The notes under the pieces were generated by a model. That model did not search any database and had not been told where the DNA came from. It was given only the letters and a program-made list of their open reading frames with translations. A DNA stretch of 64,000 nt from positions 474,501 to 538,500 of the forward strand of contig CAJZBQ010000012.1 in assembly GCA_914767885.1 (NCBI GenBank), written 5' to 3'. Positions 19,600-30,695 of the stretch are shown piece by piece. The stretch is from Blepharisma stoltei. Its lineage: Eukaryota > Ciliophora > Heterotrichea > Heterotrichida > Blepharismidae. The position numbers and the translations under genes were made by a program. How positions within the stretch are numbered: position 1 is the first letter of the stretch; each line of letters opens with the position of its first letter.

Positions 19600-22500
19600 A
19601 TGTTTCAACCTATAGACAACTTTGAAGAAAATAATGAAGAGCAAGAGCCAAATTTTGAACAAGACGAAACACATAAACCTCTCCTACTTATCCGTTCCTC
19701 TCTAAATGCAGAACCAAATATTTCTTATGCTTCAGAGCTCGAAATCGATGGGGAAAACGAAGGGGTGAAACTTCCTTCAGAGTTTCTTGATAAAGAACAA
19801 AAAGAAATATATCTTGAGAACAAGCGTCTAGATGGCCTAAATAAATTAACAAGTGAGCATCAAGACTTCCAATTAGACATCCTAAATAAAGAGCAAAAAT
19901 CCAGAAACAAATTAAAGGCCCAATATAACAAGCAAATCGGAAAAATCAAATATTTAGAAGACCATTCCGCCCACAAGCATCAGCAACGACAGGTGCTTGT
20001 GTCTAAAGCTTTCAGGAAGCAAGAAATGAAACTGAAATATGCAACTAAACTTGTCGATATATTACTTATACAAATACAATTAAATATGGAATGTATGAGT
20101 TAGGGGTTCTGTCCCCTATACTTGTCCTAGTGAGGGAAGTTCATTCTTTCTGAAGGAAATTAGCGTTGGGACTGCTCCGGCAGCCCCAAGTGTACTTGAA
20201 TCACATTCAAGAAACGAAGAGAGACTCGTCCGGGCCATAGGCAACTGTAACGGTTCGACGGTTAGGCCGATTCCACCTACCGTTGTTCAGAGCTGTTAGC
20301 TAGTGGATGGAATTCATGGAGGAAGAGCTTGTATTGTTAGATCCTAAGCTAAGTGGGGGTCGACAAAGAGTTATCGTAATCTTAAATCTTAAACTTATAC
20401 AAAAGTTCACTGCAATTTCCGAAGGACTACCTCTACCAGTAGCGCCCTTTGGCATATTGTCAGTTCGCACACAACCTTACAAAGGACGATCCTGCCTGAC
20501 AAGGGCCTGCAATTGCCTACAGGTAGTTTGATGAGTTGTGTCTCCGTGCCGGTGCCAACAAGGTTGACCGCCATTGAAATTCAAAATGGTATAATTTCTC
20601 GTCAACTCAGGCTAAAAATGGAAATCTGAATAAAAGGCGTAAATTCTTGTTTTAGGCTGGAAAACGTCCCGATTAATCAGAAAATAACTGTTGAGACTGC
20701 TAGAAATCCCTTTCCAGCTCTCAGCTTCATTACCTCTGTGACAAAAATTTTATTTGGAGTATGTATGCAGTCGGCTAACCCTGCATTAACTTCACTAAAT
20801 TAAGTAAAGGCTAGCCTATAGGCATTACTAAATCCCATCCTCTCTTGCTCGAAGTCCCTGCACCCACTGTGGGGCGTTAGCTCAGGAGTTAGAGGGTGGG
20901 TTGGCATTTCAATATATGAAACTGAAATATGCAATTAAGAAGAAAAAAGGCGACCTTAGGGTGACTATTGATGACTCTGTGGAAGGCCTAATGTACGGAG
21001 GCGGCCAAAGACTTTACCAAGTTTCTTGGAAAGGCCGCCCACAGCCTGTAGAAGTAAGGATTGATGAGTGCCGAGATATCAAAGATAAATTGATAAGGGG
21101 TGATTATTGGCTGAAAGTTGTGATAAAAGATAGAATTGGAGGAGCTATTTTGAGCTTCAATAAGTGCATTCAGGAATGGAGAAATATGACTGATCCTCTT
21201 TTCCATGATGGGAAACATGCTTCTAAGTCCATGAAATTCCTGACTACTTTACTTGTGTTGGCGCCTTCAGAGATTGCGATAACACCTACTATGGTTTATT
21301 GCTTTCAACTGTTGGATTCTTTGGGAGCTGTGGTAGGAGAAGGGTATTTTCCTCTAATAAATAACTGTTTTGAGCTTGTTGAAGGAAAATTCAAAGTCCC
21401 CATATTAAGAAATTCTATTAGGTCTTCTATTGACAAATTTTCAGATCTTGAAGCCTTATACCGCCGCAACATAGATGAATGGCTTTGCAATTTATATTTC
21501 CAGACACACAAACAAATCCCTTTACTTAAAGGCGAAAAGCAAGTCATCGTTCACCTAATGACCACCCAAGATCTCCAAGAAGAATACGAATACGACGGGG
21601 CAATTCTAAAAGAATACGAAGAATTATTAACGCCAGAACAATTTGAAGAGCACAAATTTTCTGTAGTAAAAACCGGATTTTTGACAACTCCAAGGAATAA
21701 GCTTTCTTATTTGATGGCAGAAATTATGATAGAGCTTGGGTTTAAAACTTTTAAACATTTACAAATTTATGTTACCTTTTTGCTTTTGATAGCTTGTATA
21801 TGATCTAGTCGATATATACACTATGGAGGAGAATGGCTCTATTTAAAAGCAATTAGATATCCAGTCACTGTATTTAAAGCCTTAGCGTTCACCTTAGACA
21901 TGGAATATCCAAATCAGCTTACACTGTCTCAAGAAATTGGAGCAATTTTGACTGGCCAAGCCTTCTGCATTCTTTGGTTTATATTTTTTTCACTAGTTGC
22001 TTTTGGAACTTTACTAGTGGTTGGTAGATTTCCAGCTATAGGATTTAGAATAATCCAATGCTGGGGAATAATTACTGTAATTGATCCCATAATCACCCTC
22101 ATAGAGTGCATAATTCGTGGGTTTGTCTATGATTTTTGGGATGGCGATTCCTTCAGACTTTACAATTACTTTGAAACTTGGGAAGGAAACGGCGTTATCG
22201 GTATTATGATGACCCTGTTCTTATATGCTGGGATGATGGGGATTGCCAGTTTTTGTTTTTATAATTACTTCTTATACGTCCATATGAATGGGCGCTTACT
22301 AGACATTTACATGAGAATTAATGGGCCAGAAGAAAGTTTTTTTATTCCACATGATGGAGAAATCAGTAAAAGGTACCTGGACTGGATCTGCTATAAAGCT
22401 AGGAACTATAGAAGCATCAATGGGGATTCGAGGAAGATCGCAATAAGCACATTTGACTTTACAGACTCATATGATAGCAAATATAATATGCATGCTCAGC

Positions 22501-22649
22501 ATGTCTCAGTTTATAATGTCGCTAATGATAGATCAAGAACTCTGTATAGGCATTTTGTGGTTCTTCCTGATGGAGCGATATGTGAGCTATCTCAGATTGA
22601 AAAAAGGCAAAATAATAAAAAGTTCAGTGATGTGCTTAAAGGATATTAA
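19600..22649 (+). CDS. large membrane protein with N-terminal coiled coil, one retroposon-like insert
   Basis: After removing 20045-20934 and reading TGA as Trp (at about 21803) three apparent ORFs become one of 719 residues, length divisible by three. The N-terminal 150 residues are acidic then coiled (LDKEQKEIYLENKRLDGL, LNKEQKSRNKLKAQYNKQ). The middle has a beta-rich globular region (DLRVTIDDSVEG...LYQVSWKG...YWLKVVIKDRIGG) that resembles a C2-type or Ig-like sandwich. The C-terminal third has about four strong spans (FLLLIACI; AFCILWFIFFSLVAFGTLL; IITVIDPIITLIE; IGIMMTLFLYAGMMGIASF) and a soluble tail. I cannot name a family; similar large transmembrane proteins are common in ciliates. 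Confidence 0.75.
20045..20934. mobile_element. retroposon-like insert, 890 bp, 19-bp target duplication
   Basis: Perfect duplications ATGAAACTGAAATATGCAA lie at 20026-20044 and 20916-20934. Excision rejoins KLKYA to IKKKKGD. Near the right end (about 20872-20896) GGGGCGTTAGCTCAGGAG resembles a tRNA D-arm and A box. A block around 20250-20295 (CCGTTGTTCAGAGCTGTTAG) recurs at 46520-46545. Confidence 0.85.
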
Positions 22650-22761
22650 TAATAATTTTAGCTATAATAAATTCATATAAAAGCTAAACAATCAATTTAT
22701 TAAATTACAATAAATAGCTGCTATTGAAACGCTTATTTTCAAAAGTGTAGTATAAATAGAA

Positions 22762-23394
22762 ATGGGTGCAAGCAATCCTAAACTCACTCCACAAGAGCAG
22801 ATGAGAGAGCATCGGCGTGGACTGAAACGGGCTATGAGAGAGCTAGACCGTGAAAGGAATCATCTTATTTTGGAAGAAAAGAAACTTGTCGCAGAAATCA
22901 AAAAATTGGCCAAGCAAAACCAAATTGGTCCGTTGAAAGTCATGGCAAAGGACCTTGTGCGCTTGAGAAGGCAAACTCAGAAGTTCCTTGAAATGAAATC
23001 ACAGATCCAAGGAGTGGATTTGAGACTACAAACCATGAGGTCAACTCAGGCAATGTCAGAAGCACTGAGAGGAGTCACACCTGCTTTGGTAGCTTTTAAC
23101 AAGCAAATGAATCTCCCTGAGCTCAATAGAATGATGCAAGAGTTTTATAAAGAAAATCAGAGGATGGATATGACTGAAGAAATGATGGGTGAAGCCGTAG
23201 ACATGGCTTTGGAAAATCCTAATGATGTAGAAGAAAGTGACAATGTTGTGAATCAAGTTCTAAGCGAGCTTGGTGTTGAAGTAGCAGCTTCATTACAAAG
23301 CGCACCTGCTGGGAAACTCAATCGGCCAGTCGTTGAAGAATCAAAAGAACCTCAAATGGAAGATTTAGAATCAAGATTCAATGCGCTTAAATAA
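22762..23394 (+). CDS. CHMP2: charged multivesicular body protein 2 (ESCRT-III, Vps2)
   Basis: 210 residues without interruption. The basic N-terminal helix pair (EHRRGLKRAMRELDRERN, then EEKKLVAEIKKLAKQNQIGP) followed by VMAKDLVRLRRQTQKF is typical of Vps2/CHMP2. The acidic second half ends with a MIM1-like helix (MEDLESRFNALK) that binds the MIT domain of Vps4. The protein polymerises with Vps24 on endosomal membranes to drive membrane scission. A single ATG fits; the gene follows the membrane protein on the same strand by 112 bp. Confidence 0.93.
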   Translation: MGASNPKLTPQEQMREHRRGLKRAMRELDRERNHLILEEKKLVAEIKKLAKQNQIGPLKVMAKDLVRLRRQTQKFLEMKSQIQGVDLRLQTMRSTQAMSEALRGVTPALVAFNKQMNLPELNRMMQEFYKENQRMDMTEEMMGEAVDMALENPNDVEESDNVVNQVLSELGVEVAASLQSAPAGKLNRPVVEESKEPQMEDLESRFNALK

Positions 23395-23836
23395 TTTATG
23401 CTAGAAATATTATTTACGAAATAATATGCAGTCTTCAATTATACTTTGTTCTATAAAGTCATTATAAAAACCTCAATAACTAAATTTATATTTTTTGCTG
23501 CTAGCATAGTTTTGAGTTGCAAGACTTATTGCTCTGAATAATTGAATAATATTTTGCTTAAAAATACAGAAACTATATATATTTGTACATAAGTATAAAG
23601 TACTGCCCAGAAATTAATAATTTCTGAAACATTATTAAAGGATTTCCATTAATTGAGCATAAGCAACCTAAACAATAAAGCTTCATAGCAATAGTAAGAG
23701 ACTTAATTCAGAATAGCAGAAAATGCTATTTTTTTAGCTATACTTATAACAGAGATATATTTTTATTCAGCAATCTTAATTGCTTAAAATAGAAAGATAA
23801 AACGTAAATTAATATTTTAATTGATATTCTTTAAAT
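23395..23836. other. intergenic stretch, 442 bp
   Basis: AT-rich sequence between CHMP2 and TBC1D19. No element end, RNA gene or conserved site was seen. Confidence 0.5.
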
Positions 23837-25828
23837 ATGGATCTAGAAGAGCCCGGGTTTGATGAGCCTTTTAACCTTGATGAACGTGTGGATTTTATAA
23901 GCTCTCGTCTAAAAAATTCGTACACATACTGAGCAATGAAAAGACTAGCTAAAGAAGAAATTATCAAACCTAAATACAAGCAGCAAGACTTAGAAGAAAA
24001 TTTTCCTAAAATTCTCAAAGATTTAGAAGTTGATATAAAATTCAAAAACAAAATAAACGAGCTCTACACAAGCATGTTTTCATTAGACTCCAACAATAAT
24101 TTCGCTATTTCCCTCATGCATGGGCTTGATGCTTCAAAACCTATCCCTCCGCTTCCACCTTATTTTACACATGTACATGTAGAGCCATTAGAGTCGGTTA
24201 CAGCTGCAAGGCAGCAATGGACACAATTTGTGCGAACAAGGTATTTATCATTATCCTACGAACTTGACAAGCCACTTGTAAGTGTCAGAAAAACTCCTTG
24301 GCAATTTGCTATTCCTGAAGAAAGAAAAGATGAAGGCGACGAAGAAATGGAAAGAAAAAATGAAAAAATTGAAGAGATTCCATTTGTCTATGACGATGAA
24401 AATATGCTTATTCACCCCCCTCGTGAGCGAACAAAACCATTAGAAAAATCCCTATTTTTTGTCCAAAAACCCACCCCCCGCGAGCGAACAAAGATGTTTT
24501 AATAGAAAATTTTTTATGGAAAAAATTTTTGATATATAAGTGATAATTAGTAGAAATCTCGAGCTAATTCTGTTAATTTTAAATAAATTGCGTTTTTAAA
24601 CATAAATTTTACAAATTAAATTAATATTTACTTTCCAATTTTTTGCGAAGTGGATTTTTTTTAAATTTCAAAAAAAAAAAAATTTCAATAAAATTTATGT
24701 AAAAAAATTAACTTCCTCCCTTTCCGAGCAAGATTTTTTAGTTCTCTCACGGAGGGGGGAGTTAATACAATTCTGTCAATAAATAATGGGAATTTCAGGA
24801 AGGATTCTATTGAGTGGGGAAGTATAAAATTACACATAAGAACCCCACCTATTGATATGCTAAGATCTCAATATGAAGAACTCGACGTCTGCTACAAGCA
24901 TTTAGGAGTTGACGATGACAGAGCTTTCATGGATGAAAGAACTGCGATAGGAGAAAAGTTGCTCAACAAAGACTATGTGCCTTATATGGTGCAGTACGCA
25001 AAAAGAGGCATTCCAAATTCATTAAGGTGCAGGTTTTATATGAAAATCCTTGAAGTGAATATATCGTCAAAGGATCAAAGTTATTTTGACTATTTAATAG
25101 AGCAGACACAAAAATGGGAGCTCTCGCTTGATAAAGTAATTCTTTATGATGCAAGAGACGTGTGCAATGACGATAGGTTTTTTATTTTTCATGAAGTTTT
25201 AGAAAAAATATTTATGGCGTTTGTTAGAGACCCTTGGGTGGGCGAAAATTTAAGGGCTCTTCCAAATCTCCCTTTAACAGGGATCTCTAATGATGGGCGA
25301 TCGATAGGGAATGTCCCACCATGCTCAGTTATACCTTTCAAACGGTTCTCTCGCTATATCGCACCTTTTACATTTGTCTCTGATAAACCTGAAGAGTGCT
25401 ATTTTGTCTTCAGAAATTTTTACTGCAAATATTTGTGCTATCTTCATAGTTTGACTTCGGATGAGCGAGGCATAATTAGTCTCTGTCGTCTTTTTGAAGA
25501 TGTTTTGCAAGCTTATGATCCAGACATGGTTTATAAATTATACCAGCTTGGGGTATCTCCATTAAAAATTGCTTTTCCTTGGATATTTTACTGCTTTATA
25601 GGATTTATAGAAGTTGAGCAGACTTTTATGCTGTGAGATAGGATTATTGGATACGATAGCCCCGAAATTGTGGCATTACTAGCAGCTTCATTGTTTATTT
25701 ACAGAACAGATTTGATTATGCAATGCTCATCTCAAGAAGAAATTGAAGATTTATTTTATGACCTTCAGCATGTAAAGGTTATGCCTCTTTTGCAAAACTT
25801 TTTATTTATTGAAAAATATGTTGTTTAG
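23837..25828 (+). CDS. TBC1D19: TBC1 domain family member 19-like Rab GAP, one IES
   Basis: Removing the MITE at 24409-24764 and reading TGA as Trp (YTYWAMKRL; FMLWDRIIGY) unites three apparent ORFs in 545 residues, length divisible by three. The TBC region begins at KRGIPNSLRCRFYMKIL and contains CYFVFRNFYCKYLCYLHSL, YQLGVSPLKIAFPWIFYCF and VALLAASLFIYR, ending KVMPLLQNFLF. This pattern is that of TBC1D19 rather than of canonical TBC proteins: the catalytic Arg and Gln fingers (IxxDxxR, YxQ) are not evident, so GAP activity is uncertain. The gene stops with TAG at 25826-25828. Confidence 0.85.
24409..24764 (+). mobile_element. IES, BogoMITE-like (group A), palindromic end at right
   Basis: TA-bounded. 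Left end has TCGTGAGCGAACAAAACC and a second CGCGAGCGAACAAA 60 bp in; the right hairpin has decayed on one arm (TTTCCGAGCAAGA versus TCTCTCACGGAGG). Excision joins ENML to NTILSINNG in TBC1D19. Confidence 0.9.
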
Positions 25829-26223
25829 TAATTTAAAATAATAGATTTAAGTTTAAATAAGTTTTTTTAAAGTTTTATAGTCGTAAGCTTTATGAATTAT
25901 TATAAAGCAAAGTCTGAAGAGTGGATCTAAAGTGTATTTTTGAGCAAGAATATATAGCTGCTATATTTGTTAAAAATAGTATCAAAATATATAAAGAATT
26001 TATATCTTTAATTCAGGCAATTTATACCAATTTGCAATATATTATTTACCTTAAATTTGCATCAATAAGAAATTAGATAATTATTTTATCAAGAATTTTG
26101 TCGGCATTGAGACTACCATTAAAGTTTATAAAATATAATTTATTGGCATAAGGGACTCACCAGTCATAAATAGAATCAAATGTTAGATGAAATAATTAAG
26201 ATAATGCTAAAATATGAAATTTA
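25829..26223. other. intergenic stretch, 395 bp
   Basis: AT-rich sequence downstream of TBC1D19. No feature was recognised. Confidence 0.5.
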
Positions 26224-26359
26224 TTATCGTTATTTGCAGATTTTTCAACTTTTACTTAAGTGTGGAATTTTTTGATTTCACATGTGGAATCCTCTTTTCA
26301 CACGCGGAAAAAATTACACACTTAGGTGGTAAAGTTCAAAAATCTGCAAATAACGATAA
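26224..26359. mobile_element. 136-bp palindromic element
   Basis: Terminal inverted repeats of about 40 bp, perfect at the outer ends: TTATCGTTATTTGCAGATTT at left, AAATCTGCAAATAACGATAA at right. An inner second pair, ACTTAAGTGTG / CACACTTAGGT, follows. It looks like a miniature inverted-repeat element that folds into one long hairpin. It is intergenic, and no second copy is in the window. Confidence 0.8.
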
Positions 26360-26528
26360 CATTTACTGGATGAAACATCGAAATATGTCAATTATATTTT
26401 AAAATACCCAAGGGCAAAGGGAAAAGTCAGCTAATCTTTATAAAATAAGGAAAAAATAGAGATAAAAAAAAATCAAAATAAACTTTATGGCTTAATTAGT
26501 TTAATAATGTTCAAATATTAAATTTTGC

Positions 26529-26919
26529 TAACCCCCCCCTCTGCGAGTGAACAAAACCATTAGAAAAATCGCTATTTTTTGCCCAAAAACCCACCCTCCG
26601 TGAGTGAACAAAAATTTTTTTTAATACAAAAATTTTTATTGAAAAAAATTTAGATATATAAATGATAATTAGTATAATGAAATCTAGAGCTAATTCTGTT
26701 TAATTTTAAACGAATTGCTTTTTTAAAACATAAATTTTATAAATTAAATTAATATTTGCTTTCCAATTTTTGCGAATTAGGATTTTTTTTAAATTTCGAA
26801 AAAAAATAATTTTTTTTATAAAATTTATATATAAATTTTTTTTAAAAAAAAAAAAATTAACCCCCCTCCGTGAGTGAAACAAAATTTTTTTTGTTCACTC
26901 ACGGAGGGGGGGGGGAGTA
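26529..26919 (+). mobile_element. BogoMITE-like (group A), intergenic, palindromic end at right
   Basis: TA-bounded, 391 bp including both TAs. All four copies of the CTCCGTGAGTGAACAAAA motif are readable, and the right-end hairpin is almost perfect. It is among the least decayed copies in the window. It is not inside a recognised gene. Confidence 0.92.
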
Positions 26920-27563
26920 AATAATCAAAATATCTATATTATTCTAAATCAGAGACAAATAGATTAAACCGCAGGCACATTATAAAATTTCTATGCGCGT
27001 GCATAATTAGATTTCATTTTATTTAATTAAAGCAATGTTTTGATTTAAATAAATATAATTATGACATAAAAATTAGAATTATTATATTTGATAATGCATA
27101 TTAAGAAATATTATTTTATTATAAGATAACTGATCATAGAAACGCTCGAATTAAACATTTTGAATTTACTTTGGCTGTGGCAGTGTTGATTCAAATGCCT
27201 AATAATTTGAATTTTATGGATCAATAAGAAGCCTTAAATAAAAATTCCCTATATTATTAAAAGCCAAAACTTTTTAAGTCTTTAAAGTTGCCTTAAAGTT
27301 GATGTTTCAAAAATAAATTTTAAGATAAAGACTAAATTATTTATCTACTAGTATTTTAAATGATGAGTCATTAAAATGCTGATGCTCAAATTTAAGAGCT
27401 TTCCTACACCAAATGATTCTTGCATATAGGTTTTAAGAGAGAAATGCTTGAATAATACTCTTTTCTAATATAATAGTAAGTATTATTCTCCAAGAGCTAA
27501 ATCTTATAAAATAGCTTCTCTAGGAAATATTAGCAATAGACATTGGTTGAAAATTAATAAAGT
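26920..27563. other. gene-poor stretch, 644 bp
   Basis: Strongly AT-rich. No coding region, RNA gene or repeat end was recognised up to the C2H2 start codon. Confidence 0.5.
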
Positions 27564-28037
27564 ATGAATCAAGAGAGAGATCAATTGCCAAAAGTAATTA
27601 GTCTTATAACTCTTTCTTTTGAAACACCATTCAAATGCTTGCAATGCTGTTATTCATTTTCCAGTCTTGAAGATTATCAAGTTCATCTTAATGCAAACTA
27701 TATAAACAATAGTCAAGAAATTTCAAATCTCCAAGAAAGCTATAATGAACAAATAGTCAACTGCAAGCCAAGCTGCCCACATTGCAATAAAATATTTTCC
27801 AGCGTAAAAGGCATTAACTTGCACATAGGCAAAGTCCATCCAATTGATGAAAAAAAGGAGAAATGCTCAAGATGCGGCAATAAATTTAATCATAAGTATG
27901 CATTAGATTTCCATATAAAGCAAGTTCATGAAAAATCAACCCGTATGGAATGCCAAAAATGCAAAAAATGATTTTACAACAAATATGTCCTGCAAGGTCA
28001 CCTAGCCAAATGTAACCTCTTCCATTCATTAATATAA
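27564..28037 (+). CDS. C2H2 zinc-finger protein, four fingers
   Basis: 157 residues when one TGA is read as Trp (CKKWFYNKY). Finger-like units are CLQCCYSF (second half degenerate), CPHCNKIFSSVKGINLHIGK then H, CSRCGNKFNHKYALDFHIKQ then H, and CQKCKKWFYNKYVLQGHLAK then C. Spacing CX2C-X12-HX3-4H/C fits classical fingers, so nucleic-acid binding is likely. There is no other domain. A degenerate copy follows at 28295-30153, so this is the intact parent of a local duplication. Confidence 0.8.
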
Positions 28038-28467
28038 ATGGAATTCAAATAAAATAAATTTAGGAATTTTCACTTTATAGTTTTGAAGTTAAAGAGATTT
28101 TATACGGATAAGTAATGCTTATATTTCAAAGTATTTGCAATGACTAAAAAGAATTTAAACTTAAAGATATTAATTTTTCTATCAAAGATTTCGATAAAAG
28201 CAAAAATTTATTAGCCATAAAATAGTAATATTAAACTATTACAAAATAGTTTTTGCATAAATGCAACCATAGAAATGATTTAAGATCATAAATTATGAAT
28301 CAAGAAGTATAAAAACATCCAAAAATAATTGATTTTATAACTCAGCAATTTGTAGCATCTAATTTGCTGCATTTCATTTTATAGTCTAAAATCTATTCAA
28401 GCATATCTAACTCCTCCCATTTAATAACGAACAAAACCGTCAATTTTTTTTCCTAAAAATTTTTCCT

Positions 28468-28860
28468 TACTCCCCCCCCCCCTCCGTGAGCGAACAAAAA
28501 AAATTTTGTTCGCTCACGGAGGGGGGTTATTTTTTTTTTTTAAAAAAAATTTATATATAAATTTTATAAAAAATATTTTTTTTTCGAAATTTAAAAAAAT
28601 CCTAATTTGCAAAAATTGGGAAGCAAATATTAATTTAATTTGCAAAATTTATGTTTTTAAAACGCAATTTGTTTAAAATTAAACAGAATTAGCTCTAGAT
28701 TTCATTATACTAATTATCACTTATATATCCAAATTTTTTTTCCATTAAAATTTTTTCTATTAAAAAAATTTTTGTTCACTCACGGAGGGTGGGTTTTTGG
28801 TCAAAAAATGGCGATTTTTCTAATGGTTTTGTTCGCTCACGGAGGGGGGGGGGGGAGTTA
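28468..28860 (-). mobile_element. BogoMITE-like (group A) nested in the A' element
   Basis: TA-bounded, 393 bp with both TAs. Left hairpin of CTCCGTGAGCGAACAAAA and complement; right end with CTCACGGAGGGTGGG and a long G run. Very similar to 12932-13316. Confidence 0.92.
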
Positions 28861-29031
28861 GGTCCATTTAATAACTAACAAAATTTACTATAAAATTTAT
28901 ATAGGCTAATTTAGTCTTTACAGTTTACTAATTTTAAGTAGTTAGAGTAAGATAAGAATAAGCATAATCGAGCAAAGAATAATAAACAAGAGGTAATAAG
29001 TTACTAGTGGCTTAAGCTTAAGCTGGTGCTT

Positions 29032-29380
29032 TACTTCTCCTCCGTGAGCGAACAAGCAAATCTCGTTCGCTCACGGAGGGGGTTAATTATTTTTTTTTAA
29101 AAAATTATATATATAAATTTAAGAAAAATTGTTTTTACGAAATCCAAAAAAATCCTAATTCGCAAAAATTGGAAAGCAAATATTAATTGAATTTGTAAAA
29201 TTTATGTTTTAAAACGCAATTTGTTTTAAAATTAAACAGAATTAGCCAGAGATTTCATTATAATAATTATCGCTTATATATCAAATTTTTTTCCATAAAT
29301 AATTTTTCTATCAAAAAAATTTTTTGTTCGCTGAAGGATTTTCTAATGGTTTTATTCGCTCACAGAGGGGCGGGGAGTTA
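29032..29380 (-). mobile_element. BogoMITE-like (group A), second nested copy
   Basis: TA-bounded. Left hairpin of CTCCGTGAGCGAACAAGC and complement. The right end has lost the inner motif copy (TTTTTGTTCGCTGAAGGATT) through a deletion of about 35 bp. Confidence 0.9.
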
Positions 29381-29795
29381 ACAATAGTTATCTTTTCGCC
29401 TGCATTTAGGCGCTTTCTCTTTCTCTTTCTGTTGCCATCATTTGACTCCTGTTATTATTAACCTTTTAATTGAAATTTTTATATAAAAAAATCATAGATA
29501 TTTAATATAAATTTTATATATAGTTAGTGACACTGACTATATATTTTTCCCAAAAATTTTATAAGTTAGACCCCATTTAATAACGAACAAAAAAAGTGTT
29601 CGTTATTAAATGGGGGGGAGTAAGTGCAAATTCTTTAGGATATGCAAAAACTCAAACGATTTCAAATGATCTAAAAAGCTATTTAGAAGAAGCGTGTGCT
29701 CGTAAGCCTAGCTGCTCTCATAGCAATAAAATATTCTCCAGCATAAAAGGTGTGAATTTGCACATAGGAGAAGTAATCCAATTGATGAAAAAAAG

Positions 29796-30005
29796 TATAG
29801 CGAATTCTATTAGATGGCGCGCAATGCGCCATCACTGGGCCATGTCGGGAGAGGGTTCTCCACGAGGAATGGTTCCACGTGTGGAACCCTCTTTTGGCTC
29901 GTGGAAAAAGAGGGTTCCACACGTGGAACCATTCCTCGTGGAGAACCCTCTCCCGACATGGCCCGGTGATGGCGCATTGCGCGCCATCTATAGGAAGGCG
30001 CTATA
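29796..30005. mobile_element. hairpin element (group D), 210 bp
   Basis: Almost entirely one inverted repeat. The arms start TATAGCG, contain GATGGCGCGCAATGCGCCAT, a GGGAGAGGGTT block and GTTCCACGTGTGGAACC, itself palindromic. GC-rich against an AT-rich background. Its sister is at 56009-56240. It interrupts the zinc-finger pseudogene. Confidence 0.88.
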
Positions 30006-30153
30006 GCATGATGTATCATAAATACGCATTAGATTTTCATATAAAGCAAGCTCATGAAAAATAAACCCTGTGGAAAGTCAAAAATGCAAAATGATTTTAA
30101 AATAAATGTCCTTCAAGGCCGCCTAGCAAATTGTAACCTCTTCCATTCATTAA

Positions 30154-30695
30154 AATAAATGGAATTCAATAAATAAAATTAGATTTTTCTAACTAAAAGC
30201 TTTTCAATTAAACAAGTGCGATCATCAATACCAATTTAGGTATTTTAGAGATTTTAAAGACTAAACAGGAAATAAAAAATTAAGGATACTGAATTAATGT
30301 AATAATACAGAATATTTCTTTAATATTTAATTCAATTGATTAGGATATTTATTGAGATTTAAAAATTACATTTATTTAAAATAGGAATATAAAATTTTGA
30401 GCATAAGTTTCCTATCTATAAATAAACATACAGTGATATTCATTTAAATTATATAGGTGTATATTCCATCCAAATTAATTTATTGATAAGATAAGATTTT
30501 TGTGGAATTTTATATTACATATGAATTCAATATTAGATATTAAATCTGTTACTATAAATAAGAGATGTTATGGATGCTGTATGATAAGAAGAATCAATGC
30601 CTTTATTTTGTAATAAAATTTTATTTTAATAGTGTGCAATATTTAAGCACTTTTTGAGAACTAAGATAATTGATCTAAAAAATAATAGTCGAAAT
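30154..30695. other. gene-poor stretch, 542 bp
   Basis: AT-rich spacer before the RPP21-like gene. No feature was recognised. Confidence 0.5.

Larger units (their letters stand above)
28408..29622 (+). mobile_element. nested IES: group A' MITE hosting two group A MITEs
   Basis: The outer element is TA-bounded (28408-28409, 29621-29622). Its left end is TAACTCCTCCCATTTAATAA; its right end is a hairpin of CCCATTTAATAACGAACAAA and complement, ending GGGGGGGAGTAA. A third motif copy CCATTTAATAACTAACAAAA is at 28864-28883. The plan (motif, second motif, core, hairpin) is that of group A with another terminal sequence. The flanking sequence aligns to the intact C2H2 gene across one TA. Confidence 0.82.
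28295..30153 (+). pseudogene. degenerate copy of the C2H2 zinc-finger gene, broken by four inserts
   Basis: The start matches the neighbour (ATGAATCAAGAAG) but runs into TAA after five codons. KPSCSHSNKIFSSIKGVNLHIG at 29710-29774 matches KPSCPHCNKIFSSVKGINLHIG with two lost Cys. The finger 3 region at 30012-30062 (HKYALDFHIKQAHEK) and the 3' flank (CCATTCATTAAAATAAATGG) also match. The copy carries a 1.2-kb nested IES and, between fingers, a 210-bp hairpin element. Stops and a frameshift remain after removing all inserts, so it is not functional. Confidence 0.8.

Noticed and set aside
29596-30064. Frames through the hairpin element at 29.8-30.0 kb
   Set aside because: Both strands read the same palindromic protein (VEPSF.. 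/ ..PHVEPF), a property of the inverted repeat rather than of a gene.
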